Assembly (NCBI GenBank): GCA_030847615.1
Contig: JAUMIR010000005.1
Coordinates: 243,450,645-243,514,644 of the forward strand
DNA: 64,000 nt
Reading direction: 5' to 3'
Source of the DNA: Gambelia wislizenii
Lineage: Eukaryota > Chordata > Lepidosauria > Squamata > Crotaphytidae
Shown: piece by piece, positions 35,284-46,869 of the stretch
Layout of the letters: every line of letters begins with the position of its first letter
Position numbering within the stretch: position 1 is the stretch's first letter
Program-made: the position numbers and the translations under genes
Notes under the pieces: generated by a model
The model's input: only the letters and a program-made list of their open reading frames with translations
Database searches by the model: none
What the model was told of the DNA's origin: nothing

Positions 35284-35950
35284 TACAGGCATACCTTGGT
35301 TAACAATGGGACTGTTCAAATGGTGAAAATACTCCTCACAGAATATGAGGAGTTTGGTTTTAGCAACATCAGCACTGGGATGATGGTGAAGGCAGGCTGG
35401 AGAAACAGACTTTCAGTGTTGGGTAGTAGCAGTCTGTCTGCAGTAAACCTTGCAATATAGCTTGAGCTAGGAAGGAATGGAATTCTATCGTACATGAACC
35501 TACTGTAGGTCTAGCTAGAATAGGCAAGGTAAACAGCAGCTGCCTGCAGAATCCCTTACTGAGCATGTGTGAATAGCAAAACAGAAAGAAAAGCAGATAA
35601 GCTATCCCCAGCATGTTAAAAAATACCATATATTTCTAAGTTTGGTCACTAAAATGGAACTCATTAAAAAGTAGAGGCTGGCAAAACAGAAACATCATCC
35701 CTGGATGCATTTTGGAAGAAGCTTTGAAATGGTCTCTAGAATGTGCAAAAGGCTTACTTGGCCTGGTTGTTTCATTTCACATGTAATTGTGTTAATTTTG
35801 GATAAAAAATGTTGAGCTACTGTTCATTTTTGTAGTGCAGGAACCGTTTCCTATTTGTTCCAAGTTATTTTTGCCTCTGGTGCTATATGATCAGTTAAAG
35901 AGGTAATACCCCGGGAAAACATCCACTTCATTAACCAAGGTCTATCTGTA
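35284..35950. mobile_element. Pogo/Tigger-like transposon ending 35 nt before an IQSEC3 exon
   Basis: Terminal inverted repeats are CAGGCATACCTTGGTTAAC at the left and the complement of CAGATAGACCTTGGTTAATG at the right, with TA on each side (35284-35285 and 35949-35950). No transposase frame is visible in the 663-bp element, so it is non-autonomous. The right end leaves only 35 nt to the first base of the Sec7 exon at 35984. Confidence 0.75.
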
Positions 35951-35983
35951 TACAATGCATCCTTACATCTCTTTTCATTTCAG

Positions 35984-36145
35984 AAATCCAGATAAGGGGA
36001 TTCAGTTCCTTATCTCTCGAGGGTTCATTCCAGACACACCAATCGGAGTGGCCCATTTCCTGTTGCAGCGCAAGGGGCTTAGTCGGCAGATGATTGGGGA
36101 GTTCCTGGGAAACAGCAAGAAACAGTTCAACCGGGACGTTCTAGA
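35984..36145 (+). CDS. IQSEC3: IQSEC3 exon, N-terminal half of the Sec7 domain
   Basis: This 162-nt exon has 1 nt completing the Ile codon, 53 codons, then 2 nt of an Asp codon. The acceptor is cttttcatttcAG (35982-35983) and the donor is aga|gtaagt. The product begins [19 protein letters not shown] and continues through [20 protein letters not shown] to KKQFNRDVL, the first helices of Sec7. The segment [11 protein letters not shown] is the IQSEC3-type form; IQSEC1 and IQSEC2 have NRQ in place of NSK as I recall them. Joining to the preceding exon gives LNLF-N-I-NPDKG, and joining to the next gives VL-D-CVVDEM, so both junctions restore the family sequence exactly. The donor matches the consensus perfectly. 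The intron immediately upstream is transposon-derived up to 35 nt before the exon. Confidence 0.98.
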
Positions 36146-37165
36146 GTAAGTGTCTCTCCCCAACCACATGCTTTCACCCATCCATCATCCACAGCTTCCT
36201 TTACTGTCAGTGCTTATAGGAATGGTTGTTATGGTTCACACAATTTAATTCAGTGGCTTTTCCACCCCAGGTGCTCTCTTCCAAACATTCACTCTGAGAG
36301 ATAGGTATATTGGCTTCTTTTTGCATCTGGAGAATACTGGGAATAATCCAACAGAAAGACATTCATTGCAGGAGGAGAAAAGCTCACCACACAGTTTGTT
36401 TGCATATGTGAGTTAAGGGAAACAACTCAAGGAAAAGAAGATATAGGCTTGTTTTGGGTAGGGGCTTGGGAATCCAAGCCTGGGAATCAAGGGACCTGGG
36501 TTCTCCTCCTGTAAAAATATGTGAGAGTTGTTCTTCCAAATCAATTAGAGTCTTCGGAGGGAAAATCCACCTGTATTGTCCACCCTTCATACATTAATAC
36601 AGAACTGATAAATGGCACAGCCATGACCAGTGTTGCCATCTGCGGTGCAAGCAGGCAGACGTCCTGGAGAATGGAAGCCCAGGGCAGTTGTAATTCTGAA
36701 CTTCAGACTGATGCTTGGTTGTACATTACTGGGGCCGTAAGGCAGAGATATAAAAACAGCTCAGAGCCTGCCTCTAAATGTGAACTGCCAGACATACCAG
36801 TAAAGCAAACAATTGCTGAAGGTTTTTGGACTCGTCACGCTGCACTAACTCCCTCATGCACTTCTGCTGTAGCCTTCTCCTACCTAATCATGTCCTATAT
36901 TACTTTTGCTTGGAGGCAATGCTAAGGAAATACATTGTATCCCAAGCGGACAGAGGAGGAGGGAGGAAAGGGCAACAGAAGGCGGCAGTCATACCAAGTG
37001 ATTGAATCAGGAGGAAGAGAGAGGTAAGTCTGAATGACTTCAGCTAGTGTCCAATCCATTGGCAATCTACCATTTGGGTATCCAGGCCAAAGCCAAATTT
37101 GAAAGGGTTCTATAGCACTGTGACCCCATCCTAATAATCTTATTAGACAGCAGTGGCTCAGAGTC

Positions 37166-37208
37166 TTCCTTCCTTCCTTCCTTCCTTCCTTCCTTCCTTC
37201 CTTCCTTC
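37166..37208. repeat. (CTTC)n microsatellite
   Basis: About ten uninterrupted TTCC units. Confidence 0.95.
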
Positions 37209-37440
37209 CAAAGACACTTTGGACTAGAGCAGTGTTTCTCAACCAGAGTTCCCTGGAACCCTAGGGTTCCCCAAGAGATTGCTAAGGGTTCCTCAAAAGA
37301 TTGTGATTGGGGGGGGGGGACAATAGCATTATATAGAATAATGTTTATGCAGGGGTTCCCTGAGACCTAAAAATTATTTCAAGGGTTCCTCCAGGATAAA
37401 AAGGTTGAGAACAGCTGGACGAGAGGGACAAATATATTAA

Positions 37441-37560
37441 TATGAAGTCGAAGGCTTTCATGGCCGGCATCCATAGATTTTTTTGGGTTTTTTTCCCAGG
37501 CTGTGAGGCCATGTCCTGGAAGAGTTTCTTTCTGATGTTTCACCTGCATCTGTGGCTGGA
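37441..37560 (-). mobile_element. Foldback element, copy 4 (one arm only)
   Basis: GAAGTCGAAGGCTTTCATGG then CCGGCATCCATAGA is the terminal extension in complement. GGCTGTGAGGCCATGTCCTG and TTTCACCTGCATCTGTGGCT are the arm. The second arm is absent. Confidence 0.75.
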
Positions 37561-38019
37561 AAGAAAGAAATTGGTAAAAAGTGCTAACCGTCTTGGGTTG
37601 TGCTATGTCCTGCTATGGCCCTTGACATTTGCCCAACTATGCTGGATGTTGAAACCAGGCCTGTCAGGTTTGAAAATGAGCAATGGATGCTCTCTGAGCT
37701 TTCTTGTTTTCTGTCATCTGTCTTTTGCCCTTGATAGATCCCTATTTTCTCTTATCTTGAAGTCCATGCCTTGTGAGATGTATATAATATCTTTTCTGAG
37801 GTTGGGATCCCTACATAAGACATCAGCTGCTTTCTATAAGTTTTGGACTGCAACTCCCATAACCCCCTCACCTTGTTGTCCAGGGCTAAGGAGAGTTATG
37901 GTCCAAAACATTTGAAGGGCACCAAGTAATCTATCTCTGGTCTAGGATCTCTAGAATATAGACTCAAATTGGTTTAATGCATTGTTTCCCCACAGAGATG
38001 TCTGAGGACTATACAGGTC

Positions 38020-38280
38020 ACACACACACCCATCCATGGGGGATATATTCCCTGACTTGACATTTATAAGTGAAACAGCAGATAATAGGAAACCCCATTA
38101 AAATAAAGGACTTCCTGTACAAGCCTACTATAGAGTTGAATTGGAGGACCAAGCGATTCCTAGAGAAGGATGCCCCTCTAGGGATTTTCTAGCAAAATTG
38201 TATGGTGTGTGTCTCTCTTTTTTCAGCTGTGGATAACTGAAACCATGGATATTGGTTCCATGGATACTACGGGCAACCTG
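38020..38280. mobile_element. Probable Tigger-like MITE remnant
   Basis: CCATCCATGGGGGATATATT at the left and ACCATGGATATTGGTTCCAT then GGATACTACGGGCAACCTG at the right resemble diverged inverted ends of the elements at 20649 and 46413. Confidence 0.45.
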
Positions 38281-38430
38281 TTTTGGAAGGCGGTGGCCTA
38301 GGGGTCACTAATATTGAGGTCTCAGAATCTTTACCAGCTATATTTTTTAGAATTCTTTGGGAGTAGCCTTGACGGTTGTACACAGTGGTATAATAAAATC
38401 AGTATCAATTTGCAGTAATGATTAAATTGT

Positions 38431-39038
38431 AAAGTCAAAGACTTTCACGGCTGACACCATAGGTTTTTTGTGGTTTTTTTTTTCTGGGCTGTGAGGCTGT
38501 GTTCTAGAAGAGTTTATTCCTGATGTTTCGCCTGCATCTGTGCCTGGCATCTTCAGAGAATGGTGCCGTGTGGGTGCCTGTGGTTTATATACTATGAGTC
38601 CCTGTTGAAGAGGATTAGCATGTAAATTTGTGTATTTGGTTGTAGGATGTCCAGTTCTTAGGATGAGAGGATATGCAGGGGGGATTAGTGTCTATTTAGC
38701 TCATGGTCCATTGTCTGCTGGGAAGCCCCCTGTCCCTGGGTGAAGTTCAACACATGCAAATGAACTCCACCCAGGGACAGGGGGCTTCCCAGCAGACAAT
38801 GGACCATGGACTAAATAGATACTAATCCCTCCCCCTGTCATATCCTCCCACCCTAAGAACTGGACATCCTACAACTGAATACAAAAATTTACATGCTAAT
38901 CCTCTTCAATAGGGACTCACACACCCACACACCACCATTCTCTGAAGATGCCAGGCACAGATGCAGGTGAAACGTCAGGAATAAACTCTTCTAGAACACT
39001 GCCTCACAGGCCAGAAAAAAACCACAAACCCCCTAATT
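38431..39038 (-). mobile_element. Foldback element, copy 5 (608 bp), with 10-bp target duplication
   Basis: The two arms, about 300 bp each, are near-complements: GAGGCTGTGTTCTAGAAGAG pairs with CTCTTCTAGAACACTGCCTC, and GTCCATTGTCTGCTGGGAAG with CTTCCCAGCAGACAATGGAC. The centre is a short spacer near 38747-38765. The terminal extension AAAGTCAAAGACTTTCACGG is present only at the left. Direct repeats ATTAAATTGT lie at 38421-38430 and 39039-39048. Confidence 0.88.
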
Positions 39039-40651
39039 ATTAAATTGTTCTTGTCATCAGGTCTTTCTCTTTCTGAACCATGACTTTTATATCCTTTCTG
39101 GATTATGAACACTTAGAAAACAAGAGTATGTTTCCAATAGTGCTAACTTTGTAAAATCTTGGTTGACTCTCTTGTCCTTTCTACTCATCATACAACTAGG
39201 CTTACAAATGTCCCAGACTACTGTACAGTACTCTGCTACCAGCTGGCTGGTTAAGGACACGGCCTTATAAACCTCTAAATCATGCATAGACATTTATAGC
39301 AGAAACATCAAGGCTTTGGCTGAGGGCCAGTTGACAAGATCAAATTATTGTCTTCAAATGTTCTAAAATTGAGTTAAGTAAACATTTGAAGAGGGGGAGC
39401 ATGCAGACTATACCCTGTCTGTCTCTAGTTTGGAGAGTGACCTTCTGAGATCAGAGCCTCCTTTTTCTTTGGGGACTGTCCAACACATAGGTCTCCAAGA
39501 GTAGAGGAGGCTTTCCTTTTCAGAAAGTTGCCCTCTCTGTGTAGAGGACTATGATGAAAGCAGAGATAGAAGGGCAGGACTAGTGAACTCCCACACCACA
39601 TATGGTTATTTAACTCACTTCTACTTTGCCCTGAATCCATGGTGGCACCATGTGTGTCTGTGTGTGTGTGCAGAGAAGCTAAACCACATCAGGTGACACC
39701 TGGGAGGGGGAGGGGTGACACCAGCCTTAGTGACACCACAGCCCTGAATATGATTATTGTAGCAAGCAAGCATGTTGGTGGAACAAATAGTGTGTATCAT
39801 TGTTTTTGTAGTCTCCTCTGGCTAATCATAAACACTAAATTAATTTTTCAGAGAGGGCTGTAGACCAGACGCTATCCAGCCAGCCCTTTAATGAGAGACC
39901 TTGCAAGGTTTTCCAAAATTCTGCAATTTCCATCCAGGCAGCTGTCAGTAATACAGAGATAAGATTTTTTAAATGTAAAAGCTTTTCATTGTCACTGTCA
40001 AAGATGGAGAAGCCTATTCATGTACCTCTCAACTGCATGGTTTGGTGGGACATTAAACCCAACTACTCTATTCATTCATTAATAAAAATTCACCTTAGGA
40101 CATTGTAAGTTTCAGTGAACCTGTACTTCTGCATCCTCTCCAGCAGTTTTCGAAATATCTATTCATTTTTGACCACCACTCCCAGGACCCCCCACCAGCA
40201 TGGCTGTCATGTAATGTTTCCACCCTCTGATTACTTCAAGGTGAGAAACTTTCTGCATACTCAAGAGTGCTTTCCTTGGTAATTAGTACAGTGGAACACA
40301 AATAAATAATAACAAATAAGTACCATAATATGAGATATGAATTTTGATCTTAAGAAATGACTAGTGAGTCATGGAATTTGTGAACAAAGTGGCTTTTTGT
40401 GTTCTTTTTGTTTTCCAGGGAAAGTTAGGGAATAAGAAGTCTGCATCATGGAATTTCATTACTGATCGTGGGTTTTGTAGTTGTTCAGGATGCATAAACA
40501 ATTCGCCATTCTCACACATGCATATTTCTTTTGTGGATGGTGCTCCTCCTCGACAGATGATTTGCTGTGTCTCCTCCCTTTCATCCTTTTGTTCATTGAT
40601 GTTTGCTGTGGATAGCAGGTGGTAACTATGCTGTCGTTTCATTCTGAAATT

Positions 40652-41178
40652 AGGGGCTTGTCTAGATCTGCCAGAATATGCCAGCTTCCCGTTGGCGTAT
40701 TCTGGTCCCAGATCAGGCCAATCCTCCCATTATCTACACGAAATGGGAAGAAGTCTGCATGGGCACGCCAGCCCATACCCCGCTGCTGTGCGTTGCTCCA
40801 TCTGAAGCCAGGAAGAAGGGCCACAGCATGTGATCAAGGCTGATCTCATGCAGGGGACCTTGGCCACATGCTGGGAGCCTCCTGGTTGCAGATAGACTCC
40901 AGTGGCGGTGGTGGTGTCTGGCTGTACAAGTTGGCGTGCCAGTACGAACCTTGTGTTCCCATGCCAGTCCAATCTGGGTTTCACTGCATGAAGCGGTTTC
41001 CCCCCGGGTGTTTAATTAAAATGGTTAATGGGCTTTCCCCCAACTTTCCCCTGTTTTTGTCCCAGGCATCATCAGGATTGCCCAGGGGTGAAACAGGGCA
41101 AGAGCCTTGCATTATTTGGACTGCAGGGTTCCAAGACAGGGGCAAAACTGAGTAAATAGCTCATCTAGACAAGCTCTA
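40652..41178. mobile_element. DNA transposon, non-autonomous
   Basis: Ends AGGGGCTTGTCTAGATCTGC and the complement of AGAGCTTGTCTAGATGAGC are terminal inverted repeats. The GC-rich interior includes ACAGCATGTGATCAAGGCTG, shared with 15000-15297. There is no transposase. Superfamily uncertain. Confidence 0.65.
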
Positions 41179-41264
41179 GGATTCGGTGCTAGTTTGGTAC
41201 TGTTCCAGATCAAAAACCCAAGCCAAATAAGGCCAAAACTACAAGTCATTATTAATTATTATTA

Positions 41265-41450
41265 TTTTTTTTTTTTAGGTATTTATACCCTAATCTTCAG
41301 CCACAAAAGCTTTCAGAGCGGCTTACAAATTGTTAAGCAACAGCACTTACACATCTACACCACTTTATAGCATGCTAGGCACTCTCTAAGCGGTTTCCAA
41401 TGTGTGTTAGCTAATTGCCCCCACAAGCCGGGTACTCATTATTAAGGCAG
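41265..41450 (-). mobile_element. tRNA-derived SINE 3' half
   Basis: GTATTTATACCCTAATCTTC then AGAGCGGCTTACAAATTGTT and CGGTTTCCAATGTGTGTTAG match 23490-23805. Confidence 0.78.
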
Positions 41451-42291
41451 GTTCTAATAAGTAGGTATCTTAATTTCTAAGTTCAGGCTTATTCCCATGC
41501 AACCAGCAAACTTGATATTGATCCCCCTCCTCTCTGTATGAAATTTAATATACTGCATGCATATTGATCTGGACAAATCAAGGCCTATATTCCCTCCAGT
41601 TTTGTCACGTCAGGCACCATAATTAAAAGTAACTAAGGCAGAAGCCATTGATTCAGGCCAGAAAGAGGGAGAACAGTGAGTGTGACACCCTTCTCCTGGC
41701 TAGAAGTGTGAGGATCATTTGGGGGTTGCTTCTTCCACCCCTTCTCTTCTTTCACCTCAACAAACCTGGTCCTAGCCATCAAAAAGAGAATAAACAGGTA
41801 CAAAAATGCTGAAACTGTCTTCCCTCTGCCTCAAAGCCAGAACACCATTTCAGCTGTTGGTTGCCCTTGAAGGAAAATGAAAGACATTCTGGCTTGTCAC
41901 AGGCCAGAGGAACAAAGGCTACTAGGCAGTTGCACTAGCTCCATCCCAGCAAGAATGCTAAGCAAGCAGCACTATAGTGGAGAATTCTGAAGTGCAACCT
42001 TTATCATGACAGTCCCTATAGCACACCTCCATGTAGAGATAATAAATTCAGGCAGCTGTGGTAATCTCTACTAATTAATTTTAAAAAAAGTTCTAGCAGT
42101 TTTCATCTCTACCAGGAGCAGGTCTTTTTTCAGAGTTAATGGATCTTGCTCACTCAAGTCCAAGCCATCCCATATACGGTACTTTGTATTACAACAGGAG
42201 AAGCTCATAACAATATATTGCTGCTGGGAAAATTCATTTCCCCTCCAGCTCCTGTGGGAATTGCAACAAAACTTGAGAAAACAGTTGAGTC

Positions 42292-42317
42292 TGTGTGTGT
42301 GTGTGTGTGTGTGTGTG
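42292..42317. repeat. (GT)n microsatellite
   Basis: Thirteen GT units. Confidence 0.95.
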
Positions 42318-42481
42318 ATTATGTCATTGTCCCTGCTAATCAAGAAGTCCTGGATGTTCAGTCCTGTGAGCCCTGGCTCCACTAGACGACTATAAGCAAG
42401 GATAGCATCATCCTTGCCTCAATTGGCTATAAATGCCAATCCATTTTCCTCCTGACTGCTAGTTTAGAAGATGGTGGGCAT

Positions 42482-42513
42482 GTCTTTCTTTTCTTTTCTT
42501 TTCTTTTCTTTTT
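42482..42513. repeat. (TTTTC)n microsatellite
   Basis: Six imperfect pentanucleotide units. Confidence 0.9.
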
Positions 42514-42639
42514 AATTTACGAGCAATAAGAACAACAGCATAATCTAACTCAGCTCTGTTTTCTCAGGCTTAGTATTAGGCAGAGTGAGGTAACTCCCTC
42601 AGGTGGCTGATAGTGGGGGCAGTGAATTATTTGCCATGG

Positions 42640-42800
42640 CTCCTTCCTATTGAATCCTGATTCGTGATTTGTAGTTTTACATGGACTTTAGCCTTCTCTG
42701 CCAAAGAGTGCCAGCACCTTGCCAAACTACAACTCCCAGGATTCCATGGCAAATAATCCAGTTTCAAACTGGATTATTTGTGTAGTGTGGGTTTAGCCAG
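42640..42800. mobile_element. Palindromic hAT-like MITE
   Basis: ATTATTTGCCATGGCTCCTT at the left pairs with GATTCCATGGCAAATAAT at the right; it also contains ACTACAACTCCCAGGATTCC. It shares CAGTTTCAAACTGGATTATT with 4160-4272. Confidence 0.65.
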
Positions 42801-43745
42801 TGTAGTATTAATGCCACATGACTTCTCTTGGGCACCCTAAGCTAGCCTCAGATGTTGTAGAGGACACTATCCCGTCATGAGTGGTGAGGTAACATTCAGC
42901 TGACAGTCGCGTCAGCAAGTGTACATGAACTGAGGCAGGGGCATAGTCTTGTCCTTTGTTTAAGAAACAAAAACGTCCTGGGCCAGCTCTATCCTTCTTT
43001 CACCACCCAAGCCTACCTGGGGGAGGTTGGAGTTAAGGTGGGGGCAAAGTCTGGGTTTCAGACAGTTGGAAGCAGAACGAAAGCAACATCCCACTTTGTT
43101 CATGTCAGCCCAGAGAGCAGGCACTATTTCTGTTTGCTCAGATCCAGGAATTGCCATGTAAATTACTCCCCCATTGTCTCCCCTCCCCCTTTCCCCTTCT
43201 GCTTATTTCTTCTTGCAGTGGGTGAGTAATAATATTCAGCAGAACTGCTAGGAGCAAAGGACAGTTGATGGCATGCTTCAAACAGTCCTGCCTCCAGCTA
43301 CCCTGCCTGTCCTAACATGGCCCCTTTCTTCCTGGCACTTTTGTTGTCCATGGCAAGGCTTCACAAAAAGCGATACCATACAGATTCATACAAACACCCA
43401 TTTCTCCCCCAACTCCAGTAGCCAATGTGGGGGTTGCACAAGCTCCCAGACTGAACCTTTGCTAAATCACACATTGCTTGAAATGAATGGCAAGAAGAGA
43501 AACACAGTGTTTATGTGTGTGAGGCACTGAGATCCAGTAGCTGATTTGCCTACATGGGATCCAGTCCTTCTGCATAAAAATCATTTGCTTCCTTTCCTAC
43601 ACAGTGACCCTTAAATAGCTGGCTGTTTCTGTGGACATACAATTGCACAAGCTGTATGTAACATGTACTAATATGGTGCTAGTGATACTTGGAAATTTTA
43701 CACGCACAGGCTTCATAACTCACTGTGGATTTCTCCTCCAATTTG

Positions 43746-43866
43746 AAGTGCTTTTTGCAACTGGACTTGTTTATCTCGGATTGGCCTTTTTAGTCATCAG
43801 CGCGCTTGCAGAAAGCGCGGGATGAGTCCTTCCTGAATCTTCGTTTGCGAAGGAAAGCCAGAGGTA
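43746..43866 (+). mobile_element. Zinc-finger LINE 3' end, copy 3 (short)
   Basis: GCTTTTTGCAACTGGACTTG then ATCTCGGATTGGCCTTTTTA and GGATGAGTCCTTCCTGAATC. It decodes to the SRIGLF..H..RACRKRG-type segment. Confidence 0.78.
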
Positions 43867-44212
43867 ATTACATACTCATCTTCCTGCTCAGGTTTAGCCT
43901 CATTTGAACATCACCTGAAAGTGTTACATGTGAATCAGGAATGAGTACTGGAAGCATTGTTCCTGAAGCTGTCCTGTTAAATTAGTCAAACCAAAGGGAT
44001 GAATAATAGAATATCTTTTAAAGAATATGTGGAACTCTCCATCCTAGTCCCCTGAGAAGGCTTTTCTGCAGTGGTCAGAAACTCCTAGCTTAGCTCTGAA
44101 GCCATAATAGAACAGCAAGTTTATAATAGATTACTAGGAAATCTAGGTGGCTGTTGGTTAGAGTCAATAACAGCCTCAAAAACAGCAAAGTTAGATCAAC
44201 TAACACAAGAGG

Positions 44213-44405
44213 GGCCATAGCTTAGTGGGAGAGCACCTGCTTTGCATGCAGAAAGTCCAAACTCTTTATTTCTCTAGTTTAAAGGATCAGATAGCCAGTG
44301 ATGGAAACTTTGACTGGGAGCCTGGAGAAATGTTCCCATCTAGAACAGATGATGCTGAACTGAATGGACCAATGGTCTGACCTGTTGTAAGACAGCTTGC
44401 TGTGC
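44213..44405 (+). mobile_element. tRNA-Ala-like-headed SINE, undivided copy
   Basis: GGCCATAGCTTAGTGGGAGA then GCACCTGCTTTGCATGCAGA is a tRNA-Ala-like A box and anticodon region. The tail AATGGACCAATGGTCTGACC then GTAAGACAGCTTGC identifies the family. The pseudo-tRNA lacks a proper T arm, so it is not a functional tRNA gene. Confidence 0.75.
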
Positions 44406-45899
44406 CCCTAACCATAGAGTTAGCAGAAATTGATCCCCATCCCCAGTAAACTGCAACCTTGATCATTAGTTCAGAAGCCTAGTACTAATCTCATAATCAT
44501 GGCTAAGAAAGTGGAAACAGCGTGCAGACTTGAGAACTAGATTTTCCTCTCACATCCTTCTCTGGTGCAAAGTTCTCTTTCCCATCCTCTATCGTTTATT
44601 TTGCATCTACAGGGATACCAAGTTCTTTCCTAACCAGGGTTTGCAAACCTTTCAGATGGAAAGCCTGGTTAGCATTAACAGTGCTTATATATGTGCAGCT
44701 ATAATTCTCAAACACAGTTAAGCAGTTAAAAAAAGGGGGTGATTGGGTGAATATATCCTAGAAGAAATAGGAGTGTAGAAGAGATTATTCTCCCCTTGCT
44801 TCATCTCATCTCTTAACCATGGTTATGAGAGCAGCAGTGTTATGTCAGCCCCACTGTCTTTATCTCTTTATCCACTCATTTTCCTTCAACGTCTCATGTG
44901 TCCTTATGTGCCATCATTTTTGTTCTTGTCCATTTTCTTTTGCCTTGGTTCCATTCACCTTTTGTTCCTTACATTCTTTCTTCAGAATGTCATACTCTCC
45001 CAGTCCATTCATAAGCTCTGCCACGTAAGCAACGGATGGCTTGTGCCATGAACAGAGCTGGCAGCATCACTGGGGGTGGGTTGTTTATTCTGCGGGTCGA
45101 AGGATTCTGGGAAGGTCAGACACAAACTGTCTCCTTCAATTTATTTTTAAAGCAGGGGTCATTTTTCTGAATGTAAGAGACATTCTGGTAAGTGAGAGCA
45201 GGTTGCTTGTTAGATTGGGGGCACTATGTTCTGTTGTATTTTCCTGGAGGGCAGGCTAGTCTCCTTGATGCCCAGAATTTGTAACTTCCCCATCATTGCT
45301 GAGAGCAGCCAATCAAGCTAACAAAAAATGGATGTGTCATGCTGCCTCTTCTGTGCAATGTGTAGGAATTTGTACAGAAGGTATTTTTGCATTCCTTGAT
45401 CCAAGTCAGATTAATGGGTAGGTAAATGACCTTTCACAAGCATGACAAGCAGCAAGACAAGCCATGCCCCTGTTTCCCCCTGCCATCTAAGTTTTAAAAA
45501 CAAAAACATAGGACACTGCCATTGATCAGATCATTAGCTGAGTATTGACTATTCATGCTGGCAGCAGCTGTCAAAGATTTTAGACCCGAATCTTTCTTTA
45601 CCTTATCTGGAAACACTGGGGACTAAACTTGAAATCTGCATGAAAAACCTGCTCTGTACCAATTAGCTGCAGTTAGTCCTTCTCCAAAGAACACTTCAGT
45701 AAATGGCTGCTAGATGCAGGGCTTTCTCAGCAGCCTCCCTGTGGAAAACCTTGCCTCCCAAACTCAAACTCCTTCAGAAAAATGGTTGAGTTATGCCTAT
45801 TTAAGAAGGAATTTATTGTGCTGATGCTGCTAGATTAGAATTACTTGGATGTCTGCTTTTTGTCTCAATTGTTTCTTTCATGGTTCTGTTGGATGTCTG

Positions 45900-46365
45900 T
45901 GTCTAATTGGCCTGTCTTTTGTATGGTTTTATATTTAAATGTGAGCTCCTACTGGAGCCTTGTGGATTAGAAATGTGGAGGGTTAGAAACTTTTGGATTA
46001 GAAACAGATACATAAGTAATCCTGAAATGTTCAGGAAACTACTCCTAGAAGCTCAAAAGGGATGGAGCCAGATTGATTTTCCTTGGAAGGGAGTTCCACA
46101 ACTGAGGTGCCACAACAGAATAAGTTCTGTCTCATATATTTGCCAACTTTGGCCTCTCAGGGTGGTAGAATACATAACAGGGCCTTTGTTGAGGGCCTCA
46201 AATTTCATGCAGGCTCATGGGAGGTCTGAAGACTTTGTATATCAAAACCAGCACTTTGAATTGGACTCAAAAGCAAACTGAAAGCCAGTGGAGTTTGAAC
46301 AAGAATGCTGATATGTGGTCTCTAAAGCACACAGCAAACAACATGACTGTCCTATTTAGATATAG
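45900..46365 (+). repeat. Unclassified interspersed repeat (LINE-derived?)
   Basis: GAGTTCCACAACTGAGGTGC, then CAGGCTCATGGGAGGTCTGA and ACCAGCACTTTGAATTGGAC and AGCCAGTGGAGTTTGAACAA match, with drift, 56640-57055. I cannot name the family. Confidence 0.5.
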
Positions 46366-46412
46366 CATCCAGATACTTTTCAAGATGTAGTCCCATGTAG
46401 AGTACAGTTCAA

Positions 46413-46674
46413 TACAGTAGCACCCCCGTATCCATGGGTATTGGTTCCAGGGGCTCCCGTGGATACTGAAATCTGCAGATAATAGCAAACACTCCCTTCC
46501 ACCACCATCCCACCACTACTGACATGCTGCTGGACCCTGGCAGGGAAGGGAGGAAGGAAGCAACCTGCTCTCCTCCTCTCTCCCTCCTCTGTCACCCCCC
46601 TCCCGCCATCACCAATCATGGATAAGTGAATCAGCGGTTGGCAAATCAGCGGATATGGGGGCGCTACTGTAGTC
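46413..46674. mobile_element. TA-flanked Tigger-like MITE
   Basis: CAGTAGCACCCCCGTATCCA at the left and the complement of CAGTAGCGCCCCCATATCCG at the right, each flanked by TA. Confidence 0.75.
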
Positions 46675-46691
46675 TCATCTATAGATAAAGG

Positions 46692-46858
46692 TAGAAAGAA
46701 TCACACCCCGGAAACATCACCCAAGGAAACCTTCTGCTGTGCTTTCTGCAACCGGACTTGTCTATCTCAGATTGGCCTTTTTAGTCATCAGCGCGCTTGC
46801 AGAAAATGCGGGATGGCTCCTTCCTGAATCTTTGTTTGCGAAGAAAAGCCAGAGAGAG
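46692..46858 (+). mobile_element. Zinc-finger LINE 3' end, copy 4
   Basis: CACCCAAGGAAACCTTCTGC then TGTGCTTTCTGCAACCGGAC (zinc-finger-like CAFCNRT) and GATTGGCCTTTTTAGTCATC. It ends in (GA)n. A possible 9-bp duplication AGATAAAGG lies at 46683 and 46859. Confidence 0.8.
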
Positions 46859-46869
46859 AGATAAAGGCA

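Larger units (their letters stand above)
25677..35983 (+). other. IQSEC3 intron, 10.3 kb
   Basis: The donor is gtaagt at 25677 and the acceptor AG at 35982-35983. Contents: CR1 tail, several SINEs on both strands, two zinc-finger LINE 3' fragments, an RT fragment with a 5S-headed SINE at its end, and a pogo-like transposon at the very 3' end. The stretches 25700-26490, 28700-29120, 29640-30150 and 31850-33800 hold nothing I recognise. Confidence 0.88.

Noticed and set aside
36521..36925. 134-codon plus-strand frame downstream of an IQSEC3 donor
   Set aside because: No homology I recognise, no flanking splice signals that preserve the IQSEC3 frame, and composition like the surrounding intron.
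44213..44290. Possible tRNA-Ala gene
   Set aside because: The A-box and anticodon-like part are present, but the T arm and 3' acceptor strand are degenerate and the sequence continues into a SINE body.
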